A stretch of DNA of 64,000 nucleotides, from assembly GCA_018666775.1 (NCBI GenBank), contig JABIXC010000010.1, forward strand, positions 62,001-126,000, given 5' to 3'. The position numbers and the translations under genes were made by a program. A model generated the notes under the pieces. The model was not told the origin of the DNA. It did no database searches and saw only the letters and a program-made list of their open reading frames with translations. The stretch comes from Rhodospirillales bacterium. Its GTDB lineage: Bacteria; Pseudomonadota; Alphaproteobacteria; SMXQ01. Below, one piece after another: positions 42,542-50,974 of this stretch (positions are counted from its first letter, which is position 1; each line of letters opens with the position of its first letter).

Positions 42542-43467
42542 TTGATTCCCCCACGCGCCATTTTCTGGACCTTGATCAGTTCTCTGCTGAAACACTGAGG
42601 CAGATGATTACATCTGCCGGGGACTATAAGGCCGGGAAGATTGTATCGGAAAAATCGCCCGCAAATGGCAAGGTTTTGGCTTTGGTGTTTGAAAAACCAT
42701 CGACGCGAACCCGGGTATCGTTTGAGGTTGGCATGATGCAGATGGGTGGCATTGTGACATCCCTTGATGTTCAATCCTCCCAATTGGGCCGGGGCGAAAG
42801 CATTGCGGATACGGCGCGGGTATTGTCGGGTTATGCCGATGCCATCATGTTCCGTACCTTGTCTGAAACAAGCCTGATTGAGATGGCTAAATATGCATCG
42901 GTGCCGGTGATCAACGGGTTGACTGATAAAAGTCACCCCTGCCAGATCATGGCCGATATCCTGACCTTTGAAGAACACATTGGTCCGATCAAAGACCGGG
43001 TCATTGCCTGGATCGGCGATGGCAACAATGTGTGCGCATCGTGGATTCACGCAGCATCTTTGTTTGGCTATACCCTTCGCATAGCCACCCCCAAAGGGTA
43101 CGCGCCCGATGCGGATCTGGTGGCCCGTGCCATTGATGGCGGTGCCAAAATAGAGCTGAGCGAAGACCCGGCCCAAATGGTGGCCGGTGCTGATTGCGTG
43201 ACCACCGATACCTGGTTGTCTATGGGCAACGGCGATGGGCCAAGCCCGGAAGAACACATTAAAGCGCTTAGCCCATACCGGGTGGACGAAGCCCTGATGG
43301 CTGGTGCCGGGAAGGATGCGATCTTTATGCATTGTCTGCCAGCCAGCCGCGATCATGAGGTCAGTGCGGGGGTCATTGATGGCCCCAGTTCCGTCGTATG
43401 GGATGAGGCTGAAAACCGCATGCATGCCCAAAAAGGCATCCTGCACTGGTGCCTCTCTGAGGTCTAA
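42538..43467 (+). CDS. argF: Ornithine carbamoyltransferase
   Basis: Makes citrulline from ornithine and carbamoyl phosphate. 309 residues. The carbamoyl-phosphate site is KPSTRTRVSFEVG, with NGLTDKSHPCQIMAD, and the ornithine site HCLPASRDHEVSAGV with the expected catalytic Cys. Coupled to argD by an ATGA overlap. The two form an argDF operon far from argB. Confidence 0.96.
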   Translation: MIDSPTRHFLDLDQFSAETLRQMITSAGDYKAGKIVSEKSPANGKVLALVFEKPSTRTRVSFEVGMMQMGGIVTSLDVQSSQLGRGESIADTARVLSGYADAIMFRTLSETSLIEMAKYASVPVINGLTDKSHPCQIMADILTFEEHIGPIKDRVIAWIGDGNNVCASWIHAASLFGYTLRIATPKGYAPDADLVARAIDGGAKIELSEDPAQMVAGADCVTTDTWLSMGNGDGPSPEEHIKALSPYRVDEALMAGAGKDAIFMHCLPASRDHEVSAGVIDGPSSVVWDEAENRMHAQKGILHWCLSEV

Positions 43468-43574
43468 ACCCCCTGTTGGGTCCGGTGAGTGGCAGCCGTT
43501 TCGCGCGCCATGCTTGAAAAGCCAGCATTTGAAGCGCAGTATTTCCACGATCAAGATAGCGGGGGATTGCTGAC

Positions 43575-44204
43575 ATGCGTGGTTTTTGGCCCAAGGCTAA
43601 TTTCAGATTTTCTGGATATCGGTTCATTGTGCCGGTCTTTACGGCATTCTTGGCATTGGCACTATCGGGGTGTGAATCGGCCCCGCCACGGGCCTTTCCC
43701 GACCTGACCTTTGCGCATCTTTCCCCGATCAATTTTAAAGTCGGGCGCATCGATATTTCCACCCGTTATATCCCGCCGCTGAAAGAACCCAATGTAGAAC
43801 ATCTGGCTCCGGTAACGCCGTATGGGGCAATCCGCCGTTGGGGTGAACATCGGTTGCGCGCCATTGGCGGCGATCATGTCGCCAATCTTATTATTCTGGA
43901 TGCGTCCATTCGTGCGGTGCCGCTTAAAACCACAAGTGGGATCAAGGGATTATTCCTTCGCGAACAATCGCTCCGCTATGAGGGGCGTGCATCCTTTTTG
44001 CTGGAAATCAGGGATTCTCGCGGACGCCAGCGTGCATTCCTGACGGTCCGGTCTAAATATGATGGCACTGCGGTCGAAGGGACGAGCATCGCTGATCGTG
44101 AAAAAATATGGTTCAAAATCGTCGATGAGATGATGAAGGAACTTAATGCTCAGATCCAAGCTGGGCTGCCCCAACATTTCGGCGCATATCTGGCAGGGAA
44201 TTAA
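43575..44204 (+). CDS. Uncharacterised lipoprotein
   Basis: Protein of 209 residues with a lipoprotein signal and lipobox LSGC (C33). The mature part has a beta-rich start (HLSPINFKVGRIDISTRY) and a helical C-terminus (EKIWFKIVDEMMKELNAQIQ). I do not recognise a named family; it resembles small alphaproteobacterial outer-membrane or periplasmic lipoproteins of unknown role. It lies 107 bases after argF and overlaps the end of the convergent trkH gene by 4 bases. Confidence 0.75.
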   Translation: MRGFWPKANFRFSGYRFIVPVFTAFLALALSGCESAPPRAFPDLTFAHLSPINFKVGRIDISTRYIPPLKEPNVEHLAPVTPYGAIRRWGEHRLRAIGGDHVANLIILDASIRAVPLKTTSGIKGLFLREQSLRYEGRASFLLEIRDSRGRQRAFLTVRSKYDGTAVEGTSIADREKIWFKIVDEMMKELNAQIQAGLPQHFGAYLAGN

Positions 44205-45649
44205 TTCCGCCAGAATGCCGGGGTGAACAGGATCAGGACCGTAAACAATTCCAGCCTGCCCAAAAGCATGCCAAAGGACAAAAGCCACTTGGCCGCATCG
44301 GGCAGGGATTCATAGGTGCCACCCGGGCCGATAATCGGTCCTAGGCCGGGGCCGACATTGGCGATGGCGCTGGCAGCACCAGAAACGGCGGTCAGAAAAT
44401 CCAGCCCCATCCAGCCAAGACCGATTGCCAATGCGCCAAACGACATCACATAAAAGAAAAAGAAGCTCATCACCGATGCCGATACAGATTCCGGTATTGG
44501 CTTGCGATTAAACTGGGGCAGGAAAACCCCATGGGGTTGTAACAGTTTCCCGATCTGGGCCTGGGTGGTGGCATAGAGAACCTGAAGGCGGAATACCTTT
44601 AACCCGCACGTGGTAGAGCCGGCACAGCCTCCGACGAACATCAAAAAGAAGAACAAGGCCACCGGGAAAGAGCCCCACAGACCAAAATCAGTTGATGAAT
44701 AACCGGTCCCGGTCATGATCGAGACGGCGTTAAACGTGACGTAGCGGGCGGCCTCGCCAAATGGCACCCCATTGATCAGCGTTTGCCAAGTGACCATCAA
44801 TGCCACGGCTGAAAATGCCAGAAACAGAAAACAGCGCACCTGGGTGTCTTGAAGCAGGGGTGTCATGTTGCCGCGCACCGCCTGAAGGTAAAGCACAAAG
44901 GGCAGGGAGCCCAAAATCATAAAGATCACGGCAACCCAGTCGATGGCGGCGTTGTTGAAAAACCCGATTGATGCATCCCGGGTTGAAAACCCGCCGGTGG
45001 CAATGGTGGTCATGGCGTGGGCAAAGGCTTCAAATCCGGGCATGCCGGATGCCCAATACAGGGCGGCACACAGGCCGGTTAATCCAACATAGGTAATGCC
45101 AATGGCGCTGGCCACCTGGGCAATGCGGGGCATGGCCTTTTCAGATTTGTCAGATGATTCCATGCGGAACAATTGCATGCCGCCAACCTGGAGCTGCGGC
45201 AAGATGGCCACGGCCATGACAATGATGCCGATGCCCCCAAACCATTGCAGCAACGCCCGCCATAATAAAATGCTCGGCGGCGCATCGTTAAGGTTGGTCA
45301 TCACGGTCGCCCCGGTGGTGGTAATCCCGGACATGGCTTCAAACACCGCATCGGTAAAAGACAGCTGCAGATCGGCAAAGGTAAAGGGCAATGCCCCAAA
45401 CACGGCGATCACGACCCAGCTCATGGCGGTCAGCAGAAAGGCCTGGCGCATGGAAAGGTTCCCAGGGGCCGTGCGGGTGGTCAGGATCATGGTAATGCCG
45501 ATAAAGGCATTGACCCCGGCACTGGCCGCAAAGACCAGCCAGTCGCCCCGACCAGAGATTAGATCGGCCAGCGCGGGCAGGCACATCCCAACGGCTAATG
45601 TCGTCAGCAAGATGCCTAAAATGAATAGAATAGGGCGAAAATCGATCAT
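44201..45649 (-). CDS. trkH: Trk potassium uptake protein TrkH
   Basis: Potassium-transporting membrane subunit with four pore-loop repeats, 482 residues. Selectivity-filter-like loops are seen in MSGITTTGATVM, MTTIATGGFSTRDA, VSIMTGTGYSSTD and ASAIANVGPGLG. It depends on a TrkA NAD-binding subunit, which is not in this window. Upstream is a very AT-rich gap that probably holds its promoter. Confidence 0.94.
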   Translation of the reverse strand: MIDFRPILFILGILLTTLAVGMCLPALADLISGRGDWLVFAASAGVNAFIGITMILTTRTAPGNLSMRQAFLLTAMSWVVIAVFGALPFTFADLQLSFTDAVFEAMSGITTTGATVMTNLNDAPPSILLWRALLQWFGGIGIIVMAVAILPQLQVGGMQLFRMESSDKSEKAMPRIAQVASAIGITYVGLTGLCAALYWASGMPGFEAFAHAMTTIATGGFSTRDASIGFFNNAAIDWVAVIFMILGSLPFVLYLQAVRGNMTPLLQDTQVRCFLFLAFSAVALMVTWQTLINGVPFGEAARYVTFNAVSIMTGTGYSSTDFGLWGSFPVALFFFLMFVGGCAGSTTCGLKVFRLQVLYATTQAQIGKLLQPHGVFLPQFNRKPIPESVSASVMSFFFFYVMSFGALAIGLGWMGLDFLTAVSGAASAIANVGPGLGPIIGPGGTYESLPDAAKWLLSFGMLLGRLELFTVLILFTPAFWRN

Positions 45650-45911
45650 GAAACCCCTGAAATGGATAAAATTACGATTATATGTGGTAATTCCAAGGGG
45701 TTTTTCCAGATTATAAGGATTTTTTCCCTGTTTTTTATCATATTTCGTACATTTAATCGATTTTTATGGAAAAAATTGATTCTTTTAGGGATGAATAGGC
45801 AAATTTTTCGTATTTTTTGAATTTATTAAGATTTCTACTACAGCTTGTGGCATTGGGTCTTAATACAATTATTTTTGTCTATATGTGGTCTTCTCAGTCG
45901 GGCTCTTGCGG
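45650..45911. other. AT-rich gap upstream of trkH
   Basis: 262 bases between the trkH start and the folE stop, far more AT-rich than the surrounding genes. On the minus strand two TATAAT hexamers occur near the trkH side, but neither has a good -35 box at 16-18 bases. No RNA gene, terminator or coding stretch is evident. Possibly a nucleoid-protein-bound control region. Confidence 0.4.
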
Positions 45912-46583
45912 CTAGCCGCGACCAATCATGGCCAGGAATTCGCGTCGGGTTTTTTGGTCTGTCCTGAAACTGCCAATCATATGGCTGGTGACCATGGTTG
46001 TTCCGGGTTTATGGATGCCCCGGGTGGTCATGCACTGGTGTTCTGCCTCTATGACAACGGCAACCCCTGCGGGCTGGAGAATTTCATCAATGCCCGTGGC
46101 AATTTGGGCGGTCATCTTTTCCTGAATTTGCAGGCGGCGGGCATAGGCTTCTACCAACCGGGCCAGTTTGGAAATGCCAACAACGCGCCGGGTGGGCAAA
46201 TAGGCGACATGGGCCACCCCGATGATGGGTAACAGGTGATGTTCGCAATGGGATTCAAAGCGGATGTCTTTCAGCACGACCATTTCGTCGTAGCCTTCGA
46301 TCTCTTCGAATGTGCGGGCAAGGATTTCCCTTGGTTCTTCGTTGTAACCACAGAAAAATTCTTCCCAGGCCCTGACCACCCGGTCAGGTGTTCCAAGCAA
46401 GCCTTCACGATCAGGGTTATCGCCGGCCCAGCGGATCAATGTCCGAACGGCACGCTCGGCTTCCATGCGGCTTGGCTTATCACTTGGCGCATCATTGGGC
46501 ACATCATCGGCGGGGGCTTTATCCGGGCCGCATGCAACAAGCGGCTTGGTTGAAACCAGTTTTGTGGGATTGTCTGCCTTCAC
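45912..46583 (-). CDS. folE: GTP cyclohydrolase I
   Basis: Converts GTP to dihydroneopterin triphosphate, the entry point to folate and also to queuosine. 223 residues with an acidic/Asp-rich N-terminal extension of about 40 residues. The zinc and catalytic residues are in HCEHHLLPI and [12 protein letters not shown], with GVAHVAYLP between. GTG start at 46583. It supplies the substrate of QueD encoded 14 kb away. Confidence 0.95.
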   Translation of the reverse strand: MKADNPTKLVSTKPLVACGPDKAPADDVPNDAPSDKPSRMEAERAVRTLIRWAGDNPDREGLLGTPDRVVRAWEEFFCGYNEEPREILARTFEEIEGYDEMVVLKDIRFESHCEHHLLPIIGVAHVAYLPTRRVVGISKLARLVEAYARRLQIQEKMTAQIATGIDEILQPAGVAVVIEAEHQCMTTRGIHKPGTTMVTSHMIGSFRTDQKTRREFLAMIGRG

Positions 46584-46605
46584 GGGGCCACCTTTGATTT
46601 ATTTA

Positions 46606-46629
46606 GCAATTGATTTGGCAATTGATCTG
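46606..46629. repeat. 12-base tandem repeat upstream of folE
   Basis: GCAATTGATTTG and GCAATTGATCTG lie head to tail (11 of 12 identical), beginning 23 bases before the folE start codon. Could be a binding site or slippage product. Confidence 0.5.
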
Positions 46630-46732
46630 GGGGGTGCCATTTCCCCCGCATTTTGCCTGATAACCATGGCATGAGGTCAAAAAAATAGAAAGCAAAAGAG
46701 GGTGGGCAGGGAATGGCCTCTAATGGATCAAC

Positions 46733-47125
46733 TTAATGAATGAGTGGGCGATCATTGGGGCGATCAAGGGAAAAGGCCGGGATTTCAATTTCTAGGGGGT
46801 GTCCGTCTATGGTTTCCATTTTGTAGTGACCGGCCATAATGCCTGATGTGGTTTCAAGGGGTGTCCCAGATGTGTATTCAAAACTTTCCCCCGGCCCGAT
46901 CACGGGCTGTTCACCCACAACGCCGTCTCCTTCAACTTCTTGAATGCGCCCCAGCGAATCGGTGATCATCCAATAGCGGCTTTTTAACTGGACGGTTTCC
47001 CTGCCCTGATTCTCGATAATGACATGATAAGACCAGAAATAACGCCCCCGACGCGGGGACGATTCATGGTCCATATAGGACGGCTCGACGGTGATGCTAA
47101 TCGAATGGGTTGTGGTGTTATACAT
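46733..47125 (-). CDS. apaG: ApaG protein (Co2+/Mg2+ efflux protein family)
   Basis: Small beta-sandwich protein of 130 residues (family about 125). Conserved RGRYFWSYHVIIENQG, VQLKSRYWMITDS and GVVGEQPVIGPGESFEYTSG are present. Its role is not settled; it has been linked to cobalt resistance. ATG 47125 is taken as start; a TTG at 47146 would add seven residues. It stands 108 bases after a hairpin that separates it from metZ. Confidence 0.9.
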   Translation of the reverse strand: MYNTTTHSISITVEPSYMDHESSPRRGRYFWSYHVIIENQGRETVQLKSRYWMITDSLGRIQEVEGDGVVGEQPVIGPGESFEYTSGTPLETTSGIMAGHYKMETIDGHPLEIEIPAFSLDRPNDRPLIH

Positions 47126-47208
47126 GTCCGTTTTTTTGCTGTGCAAAGGATGATAAATCAGAATTCAGGGAAGTTTAGGGAACCTTTCGCTTCTGTCCAG
47201 TCTTCATG

Positions 47209-47244
47209 TTTAAGGGGCATGGGACCAGCCCATAACCCCTTAAA
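47209..47244 (-). terminator. Hairpin between metZ and apaG, probable terminator
   Basis: A long interrupted stem: TTTAAGGGG with CCCCTTAAA and an inner ATGGG with CCCAT, 5-base loop. There is no strong T-run after it on either strand. It lies 39 bases after the metZ stop, so termination or RNA-end protection is likely. Moderate certainty. Confidence 0.45.
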
Positions 47245-47282
47245 ATGAAACTATTTTATGGTATTCTCTGATCAGACGCCGA

Positions 47283-48494
47283 TTACAGAATGGCCTGTTT
47301 CAGCGCTTGGTCAATATCTTCGCGGATGTCTTCAATATCTTCCAGACCGACAGAAATGCGTACATAACCTGGTGTTATGCCCAGATGGACACGCACATCT
47401 TCTTCCAATCGTTGGTGCGTCGTGGTCCCGGGGTGGGTTACCAACGATTTGGCATCTCCAAGATTGTTGGAAATATCAATCATGCGAAGCGCATTCAGGA
47501 AACGAAACGCACCGTCCTGGCCTCCGGGCACTTCAAACCCGAACACAGTGCCGTTTCCGGTCATCTGCTTTTCGACCAGCGCACGCTGGGGATGATTGGC
47601 AAGGCCCGGATAGACCACCCTTGGAAGATCGCTTCTTCCATTTAGCCATTCAGCAATGGCCCCGGCGGTGTCGCACATGGCATTGACACGAAGATCAAGG
47701 GTTTCCAGTCCTTTTAGCAAAACCCAGGCGTTGAACGGGCTAAGGGATGGTCCGGTGTTGCGCAGGAACATGCGCAGATGATCTTCCATGAATTCCGGAT
47801 CACCCAGAATGGCCCCACCCAGTACCCGGCCCTGGCCGTCAATATGTTTGGTTGCGGAATAGACAACCACATCGGCACCAAAGGCCATGGGTTTTTGCAA
47901 AGCGGGGCTGGCAAAGACATTGTCCACGATTAAGCGGCCCCCGGCCTGATGGGTCAGTCCTGCAACCGCCTCTAGATCAATGATTTCAAGGCCCGGGTTG
48001 GATGGCGTTTCTAAAAAGACAGCCTGGGTCGGGCGGCTTAAGGCCTTTTCCCATTGGCCAAGATCGGTGCCATCGACAAAGGTAACCTCTATTCCGTAAC
48101 GCGGCAAAATATCGGAAATCACATAAAGACAAGATCCAAACAAGGCCCTTGATGCAACCACGTGATCGCCAGCGCGGAGCATACAGACCAGTGCCGCAAA
48201 TACGGCGGCCATGCCCGATGCCGTGGCGCGGCAGGTTTTCGCACCTTCCAATAAGGCCATCCGTTCTTCGAACATGGAGACGGTGGGATTGGAAAACCGG
48301 GAATAGATGTAGTTGTCATTTTCACCCTTAAAGGCACCGGCAGCTTCTTCGGCCGAGCCGTAAATATACCCAGAAGTGGCGAAAATCGCTTCGCTGGTTT
48401 CCTGAAATTCGGACCGCTTTGTGCCACCCCGAACCAAATTGGTTCGTGGGCGATACCCATTGGGTCCCTTGTCGTTGCTGTCGTTCGTACCCAT
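47283..48494 (-). CDS. metZ: O-succinylhomoserine sulfhydrylase
   Basis: PLP enzyme that makes homocysteine from O-succinylhomoserine and sulfide in methionine synthesis. 403 residues from ATG 48494, which has AAGGA 8 bases before it; ATG 48503 lacks spacing. The PLP lysine is in YSATKHIDGQGR, with SRFSNPTVSMFEERM near the N-terminus and NPGLEIIDLEA in the middle. MetZ rather than cystathionine gamma-synthase is supported by the upstream SAM-II riboswitch and alphaproteobacterial context. The function call within the trans-sulfuration family is inferred. Confidence 0.9.
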   Translation of the reverse strand: MGTNDSNDKGPNGYRPRTNLVRGGTKRSEFQETSEAIFATSGYIYGSAEEAAGAFKGENDNYIYSRFSNPTVSMFEERMALLEGAKTCRATASGMAAVFAALVCMLRAGDHVVASRALFGSCLYVISDILPRYGIEVTFVDGTDLGQWEKALSRPTQAVFLETPSNPGLEIIDLEAVAGLTHQAGGRLIVDNVFASPALQKPMAFGADVVVYSATKHIDGQGRVLGGAILGDPEFMEDHLRMFLRNTGPSLSPFNAWVLLKGLETLDLRVNAMCDTAGAIAEWLNGRSDLPRVVYPGLANHPQRALVEKQMTGNGTVFGFEVPGGQDGAFRFLNALRMIDISNNLGDAKSLVTHPGTTTHQRLEEDVRVHLGITPGYVRISVGLEDIEDIREDIDQALKQAIL

Positions 48495-48518
48495 ATGCTT
48501 CATCCTTTGGCGCTCTGG

Positions 48519-48550
48519 GGTTGGGACAAAAAAATCCCCAACCAGTTGGG
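48519..48550 (-). terminator. Attenuator-like pair of exclusive hairpins downstream of the SAM-II switch
   Basis: On the minus strand, CCCAA (48550-48546) can pair with TTGGG (48541-48537), followed by seven T (48534-48528): a weak intrinsic terminator. The overlapping GGTTGGG (48543-48537) can instead pair with CCCAACC (48525-48519), trapping the T-run in the loop. The two folds exclude each other, as in a transcription attenuator. Confidence 0.5.
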
Positions 48551-48571
48551 TCGGGGGCTTGTGCAAGCGCC

Positions 48572-48632
48572 TGACCTTTTTAGCTGTGTTTTTTACGTGG
48601 ACGCAAGCCGGTCGGCACAAATCTCCACGAGT
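48572..48632 (-). promoter_or_regulatory. SAM-II riboswitch controlling metZ
   Basis: The minus strand contains, in order, the conserved SAM-II pieces: CTCGTGGAGATTTG, CCGACCGGCTTGC, CCACG closing the first stem, and GCTAAAAAGG. The arrangement fits the H-type pseudoknot that binds S-adenosylmethionine. It starts just after the predicted transcription start and lies about 80 bases before the metZ ATG. It should turn metZ off when SAM is abundant. Confidence 0.92.
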
Positions 48633-48645
48633 TGGTATGTGTGGG

Positions 48646-48674
48646 GTAATACATTGATAAGGCGTTCCCGTCAA
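48646..48674 (-). promoter_or_regulatory. Sigma-70 promoter of metZ
   Basis: Minus strand: TTGACG (48674-48669), 17 bases, TATTAC (48651-48646). The start point would fall about 7 bases before the riboswitch. The -35 box lies in the first of two tandem repeats, so the -35 region is duplicated. Confidence 0.7.
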
Positions 48675-48714
48675 GAACGCGGGGATCAGGCGTTCCCGTC
48701 AAGAACGTGGATCA
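48661..48714. repeat. Tandem duplication carrying the metZ -35 box and the Rrf2 stop codon
   Basis: Two imperfect copies (48661-48688 and 48689-48714), each starting GGCGTTCCCGTCAAGAACG. The second copy contains the stop codon of the Rrf2 gene; the first supplies the metZ -35 hexamer. Each unit has a CGTTC/GAACG inverted repeat. Confidence 0.85.
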
Positions 48715-49161
48715 GGCGCAACGCGATCCCTCGCTTTGCTTTTGTTCTTTAAGTTCCGTGCGCACAGGTGCACTGCCATTTTCCTTAATGAAATCAGCAA
48801 GGGTATAGGCGGCAAAGGTGTCGGTGAAGGCCTCTAGTGCTTTGCCTAGAACAAGCCTGATATTCTCCCGGCCAGCCGTTTCAAAGTTGTCTTCGTCTAC
48901 CTTGAGGTTGCGTTCGACATCACCCAATAGTTCACCCATGTTGATGGTGCGGGCGGGGCGAGCCAACATAATCCCGCCGCCTTTGCCACGATAGCCAACG
49001 ATGTAGCCATGGCGCGCCAGATTTTGGGAAACTTTCATCAAATGATTGCGAGATATATCGTAATCCTTGGCGATGGTGGCAATGGAGACACGAGTCCCTG
49101 AGCGTTCCGCCAGATAAATTAAAACACGAATGCTGTAATCAGCATATTTTGTAAGAATCAT
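48712..49161 (-). CDS. Rrf2-family regulator, NsrR-like but without cluster cysteines
   Basis: DNA-binding regulator of 149 residues. The N-terminus MILTKYADYSIRVLIYLAER and recognition helix ISRNHLMKVSQNLARHGYI are NsrR/IscR-like, and the end KALEAFTDTFAAYTLADFI is NsrR-like. NsrR and IscR bind an Fe-S cluster through three cysteines between these parts; here the loop reads DNFETAGRENIRL and has none. The only cysteine is the penultimate residue. It therefore cannot hold that cluster in the known way. ATG 49161 is preferred over GTG 49170. Target genes unknown. Confidence 0.88.
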   Translation of the reverse strand: MILTKYADYSIRVLIYLAERSGTRVSIATIAKDYDISRNHLMKVSQNLARHGYIVGYRGKGGGIMLARPARTINMGELLGDVERNLKVDEDNFETAGRENIRLVLGKALEAFTDTFAAYTLADFIKENGSAPVRTELKEQKQSEGSRCA

Positions 49162-49246
49162 ATTAGGCACTATCCTTTGTCTGCATTTTTGTCCCCCGAC
49201 GAAGGACCAATGAGAGGCCCCCCTTATTCATTAAGTTGCAGCAAAT

Positions 49247-49275
49247 ATAGTAAGGTCGCTCGGAAATTGAGTAAA
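49247..49275 (-). promoter_or_regulatory. Sigma-70 promoter of the Rrf2 regulator
   Basis: Minus strand: TTTACT (49275-49270), 17 bases, TACTAT (49252-49247), about 86 bases before the ATG. Rrf2 regulators often repress themselves, but no clear palindrome is visible here. Confidence 0.55.
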
Positions 49276-49507
49276 ACATATCTGTAACAATAGAAAACAT
49301 ACAGGCATTCTGTAAAATATCAATGAAGGGAAATGGCCAAAAAAGGCTAGATTTCTAATTGTTTTTAATGCGTTACGATGTTTTTCGGGAAAATCTGCCC
49401 TTGGGCCATCTCTGTGGGGTTTTACTTGATGAAAGTGGTATGAAAACGCTACATAGAAGCCCCTTGAGGGCAGACTGTCCAGATGCTGTGCGTTTGCTCT
49501 GGTCTAC
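49276..49507. other. Non-coding gap upstream of tRNA-Gly
   Basis: This is the larger part of the only gene-free stretch above 300 bases (49162-49507). It is fairly AT-rich at its left end. TTGATG (49426) with TACATA (49450) at 18 bases is a weak promoter candidate for the tRNA. I find no coding, repeat or RNA signature. Confidence 0.4.
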
Positions 49508-49581
49508 GCGGGTGTAGTTCAATGGTAGAACATCAGCTTCCCAAGCTGAATACGAGGGTTCGATTCCCTCCACCCGCTCCA
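49508..49581 (+). tRNA. tRNA-Gly (anticodon CCC)
   Basis: Cloverleaf: acceptor GCGGGTG with CACCCGC, anticodon stem TCAGC/GCTGA with loop TTCCCAA (anticodon CCC), T stem with TTCGATT, encoded CCA at 49579-49581. Decodes GGG. The MFS transporter gene starts 34 bases downstream. Confidence 0.95.
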
Positions 49582-49615
49582 AATTTTTTGCCAAATATTC
49601 TGAAAGAGGTGTTGT

Positions 49616-50896
49616 TTGAGTAATCCACCCACAGGCGGTCCCGGTTCTGACCAAACCCCTGAAAAATCTGAGGGGAAAAAGAACATGGGGCTGGCGGCTT
49701 TTCGTCGGCGCGATTTTAGATACTTCTTTTTTGGCAAGGCCTTCGCTTCGTTCTCACTGCACATGGTGATGGTGGCCATTACCTATCAGGTTTATGACCT
49801 GACCGGTGATCCCATGAACCTTGCCTATATTGGCCTGTCAATCTTTGCGCCAGCCTTTGGCTTTGCCCTGGTTACAGGGTATGTGGCCGATCAGTTCGAC
49901 CGGCGTTTTGTGTTGGCCATGTGTTATCTGGTGATGATGGCGTCAGCGGTGCTGTTGGCATTGTTCAGCATCTCAGGCAGTACAGAAGTTTGGCCTGTGT
50001 TTCTGATTTTGGTGTTGTTTGGCACGGGGCGCGCGTTTTATCAGCCCACTTCTAATGCCTTGGTGCCCAATCTGGTGCCACCGGAAGAATTCCCCAATGC
50101 GGTCGCATGGAACACCACCGCCAACAAACTGGCGGCGATCTGTGGCCCTGCCCTTGGCGGGTTTCTATATCTTTTGGGGCCGGAATTTGTGTACGAGGTA
50201 AGCGCTGTTGTTCTGGTCATGGCATCCGTGACCGTGTTGATGATCAAAACCCGGATCGCCCGCGAAGGCCGTGGCCCGATTACGATGGAAGTTTTGTTCG
50301 CAGGGGTTGCGTACGTCTTCGAAAAGAAAGTTATTCTTGGGGCCATTACCCTTGATTTGTTTGTGGTGTTGCTGGGCGGTGCCACGGCTTTATTGCCGGT
50401 ATTTGCCAAGGACATTCTTGATGTCGGGGCAGGCGGTGCCGGGTTGCTTCGGGCTGCCATTGCGGTCGGCGGTATTTCCACCGCGCTGGTGTTAACCCAA
50501 ATCACGCTGACCCGGGCTGCGGGCAGGATCATGTTTATCACCGTGTTCATCTTCGGGCTTGCCACCATCACGTTCGGATTGTCTTCGTGGTTTGCGCTGT
50601 CCTTGTTGGCAATGTTCGTGTTGGGGGCATCGGATATGGTCAGCGTCTATATTCGCCAAACCCTGATTCAGCTTGCCACGCCCGATGAAAAACGGGGCCG
50701 GGTCAGTGCCGTGAACTCAATCTTTATCAACACCTCCAATGAAATCGGAGAATTTCGCGCGGGCGTGATGGCAGCGTGGCTGGGGGCTGTGCCCGCCGTT
50801 GTTATCGGTGGGGTGGGGTCTGTTATTATTGCCGGCCTGTTCTGGCGTCTGTTCCCGGATCTTGCCAAGGTAGAGCGTGTGGACCGCACGATGTAG
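49616..50896 (+). CDS. MFS transporter (EntS-like)
   Basis: Major facilitator exporter of up to 426 residues with about twelve helices, most like the enterobactin-exporter/DUF894 group (FRRRDFRYFFFGKAFASFS, GYVADQFDRRFVLAM, YQPTSNALVPNLVPPEEFPNAVAWN). TTG 49616 is used because AGAGGTG sits 5 bases upstream; ATG 49685 with AGGGG is a close alternative and would remove a polar leader. The substrate is unknown; siderophore genes are not nearby. The gene end is tandemly duplicated. Confidence 0.85.
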   Translation: MSNPPTGGPGSDQTPEKSEGKKNMGLAAFRRRDFRYFFFGKAFASFSLHMVMVAITYQVYDLTGDPMNLAYIGLSIFAPAFGFALVTGYVADQFDRRFVLAMCYLVMMASAVLLALFSISGSTEVWPVFLILVLFGTGRAFYQPTSNALVPNLVPPEEFPNAVAWNTTANKLAAICGPALGGFLYLLGPEFVYEVSAVVLVMASVTVLMIKTRIAREGRGPITMEVLFAGVAYVFEKKVILGAITLDLFVVLLGGATALLPVFAKDILDVGAGGAGLLRAAIAVGGISTALVLTQITLTRAAGRIMFITVFIFGLATITFGLSSWFALSLLAMFVLGASDMVSVYIRQTLIQLATPDEKRGRVSAVNSIFINTSNEIGEFRAGVMAAWLGAVPAVVIGGVGSVIIAGLFWRLFPDLAKVERVDRTM

Positions 50897-50928
50897 CTGG
50901 CATGCGTGGACCGCATGACGTAGCTGGC
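50879..50928. repeat. Tandem duplication at the MFS gene 3' end
   Basis: Two 23-base copies (50879-50901 and 50906-50928) that match at 21 of 23 positions. The first contains the end of the gene with its TAG stop; the second repeats it after a 4-base spacer. Confidence 0.85.
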
Positions 50929-50974
50929 GCATAATCGCCAGAATCCAACAAGGACTGAAAAAGACCCTATCGCG

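Noticed and set aside
42253-43554. 433-codon minus-strand open frame
   Set aside because: It spans argD and argF in antisense; both plus-strand genes are clear enzymes. The translation has no recognisable domain.
48661-48714. CRISPR-like array
   Set aside because: Only two adjacent copies without spacers and no cas genes in the window.
48712-49161. Calling the Rrf2 regulator NsrR or IscR
   Set aside because: Cluster-binding cysteines that define both are missing.
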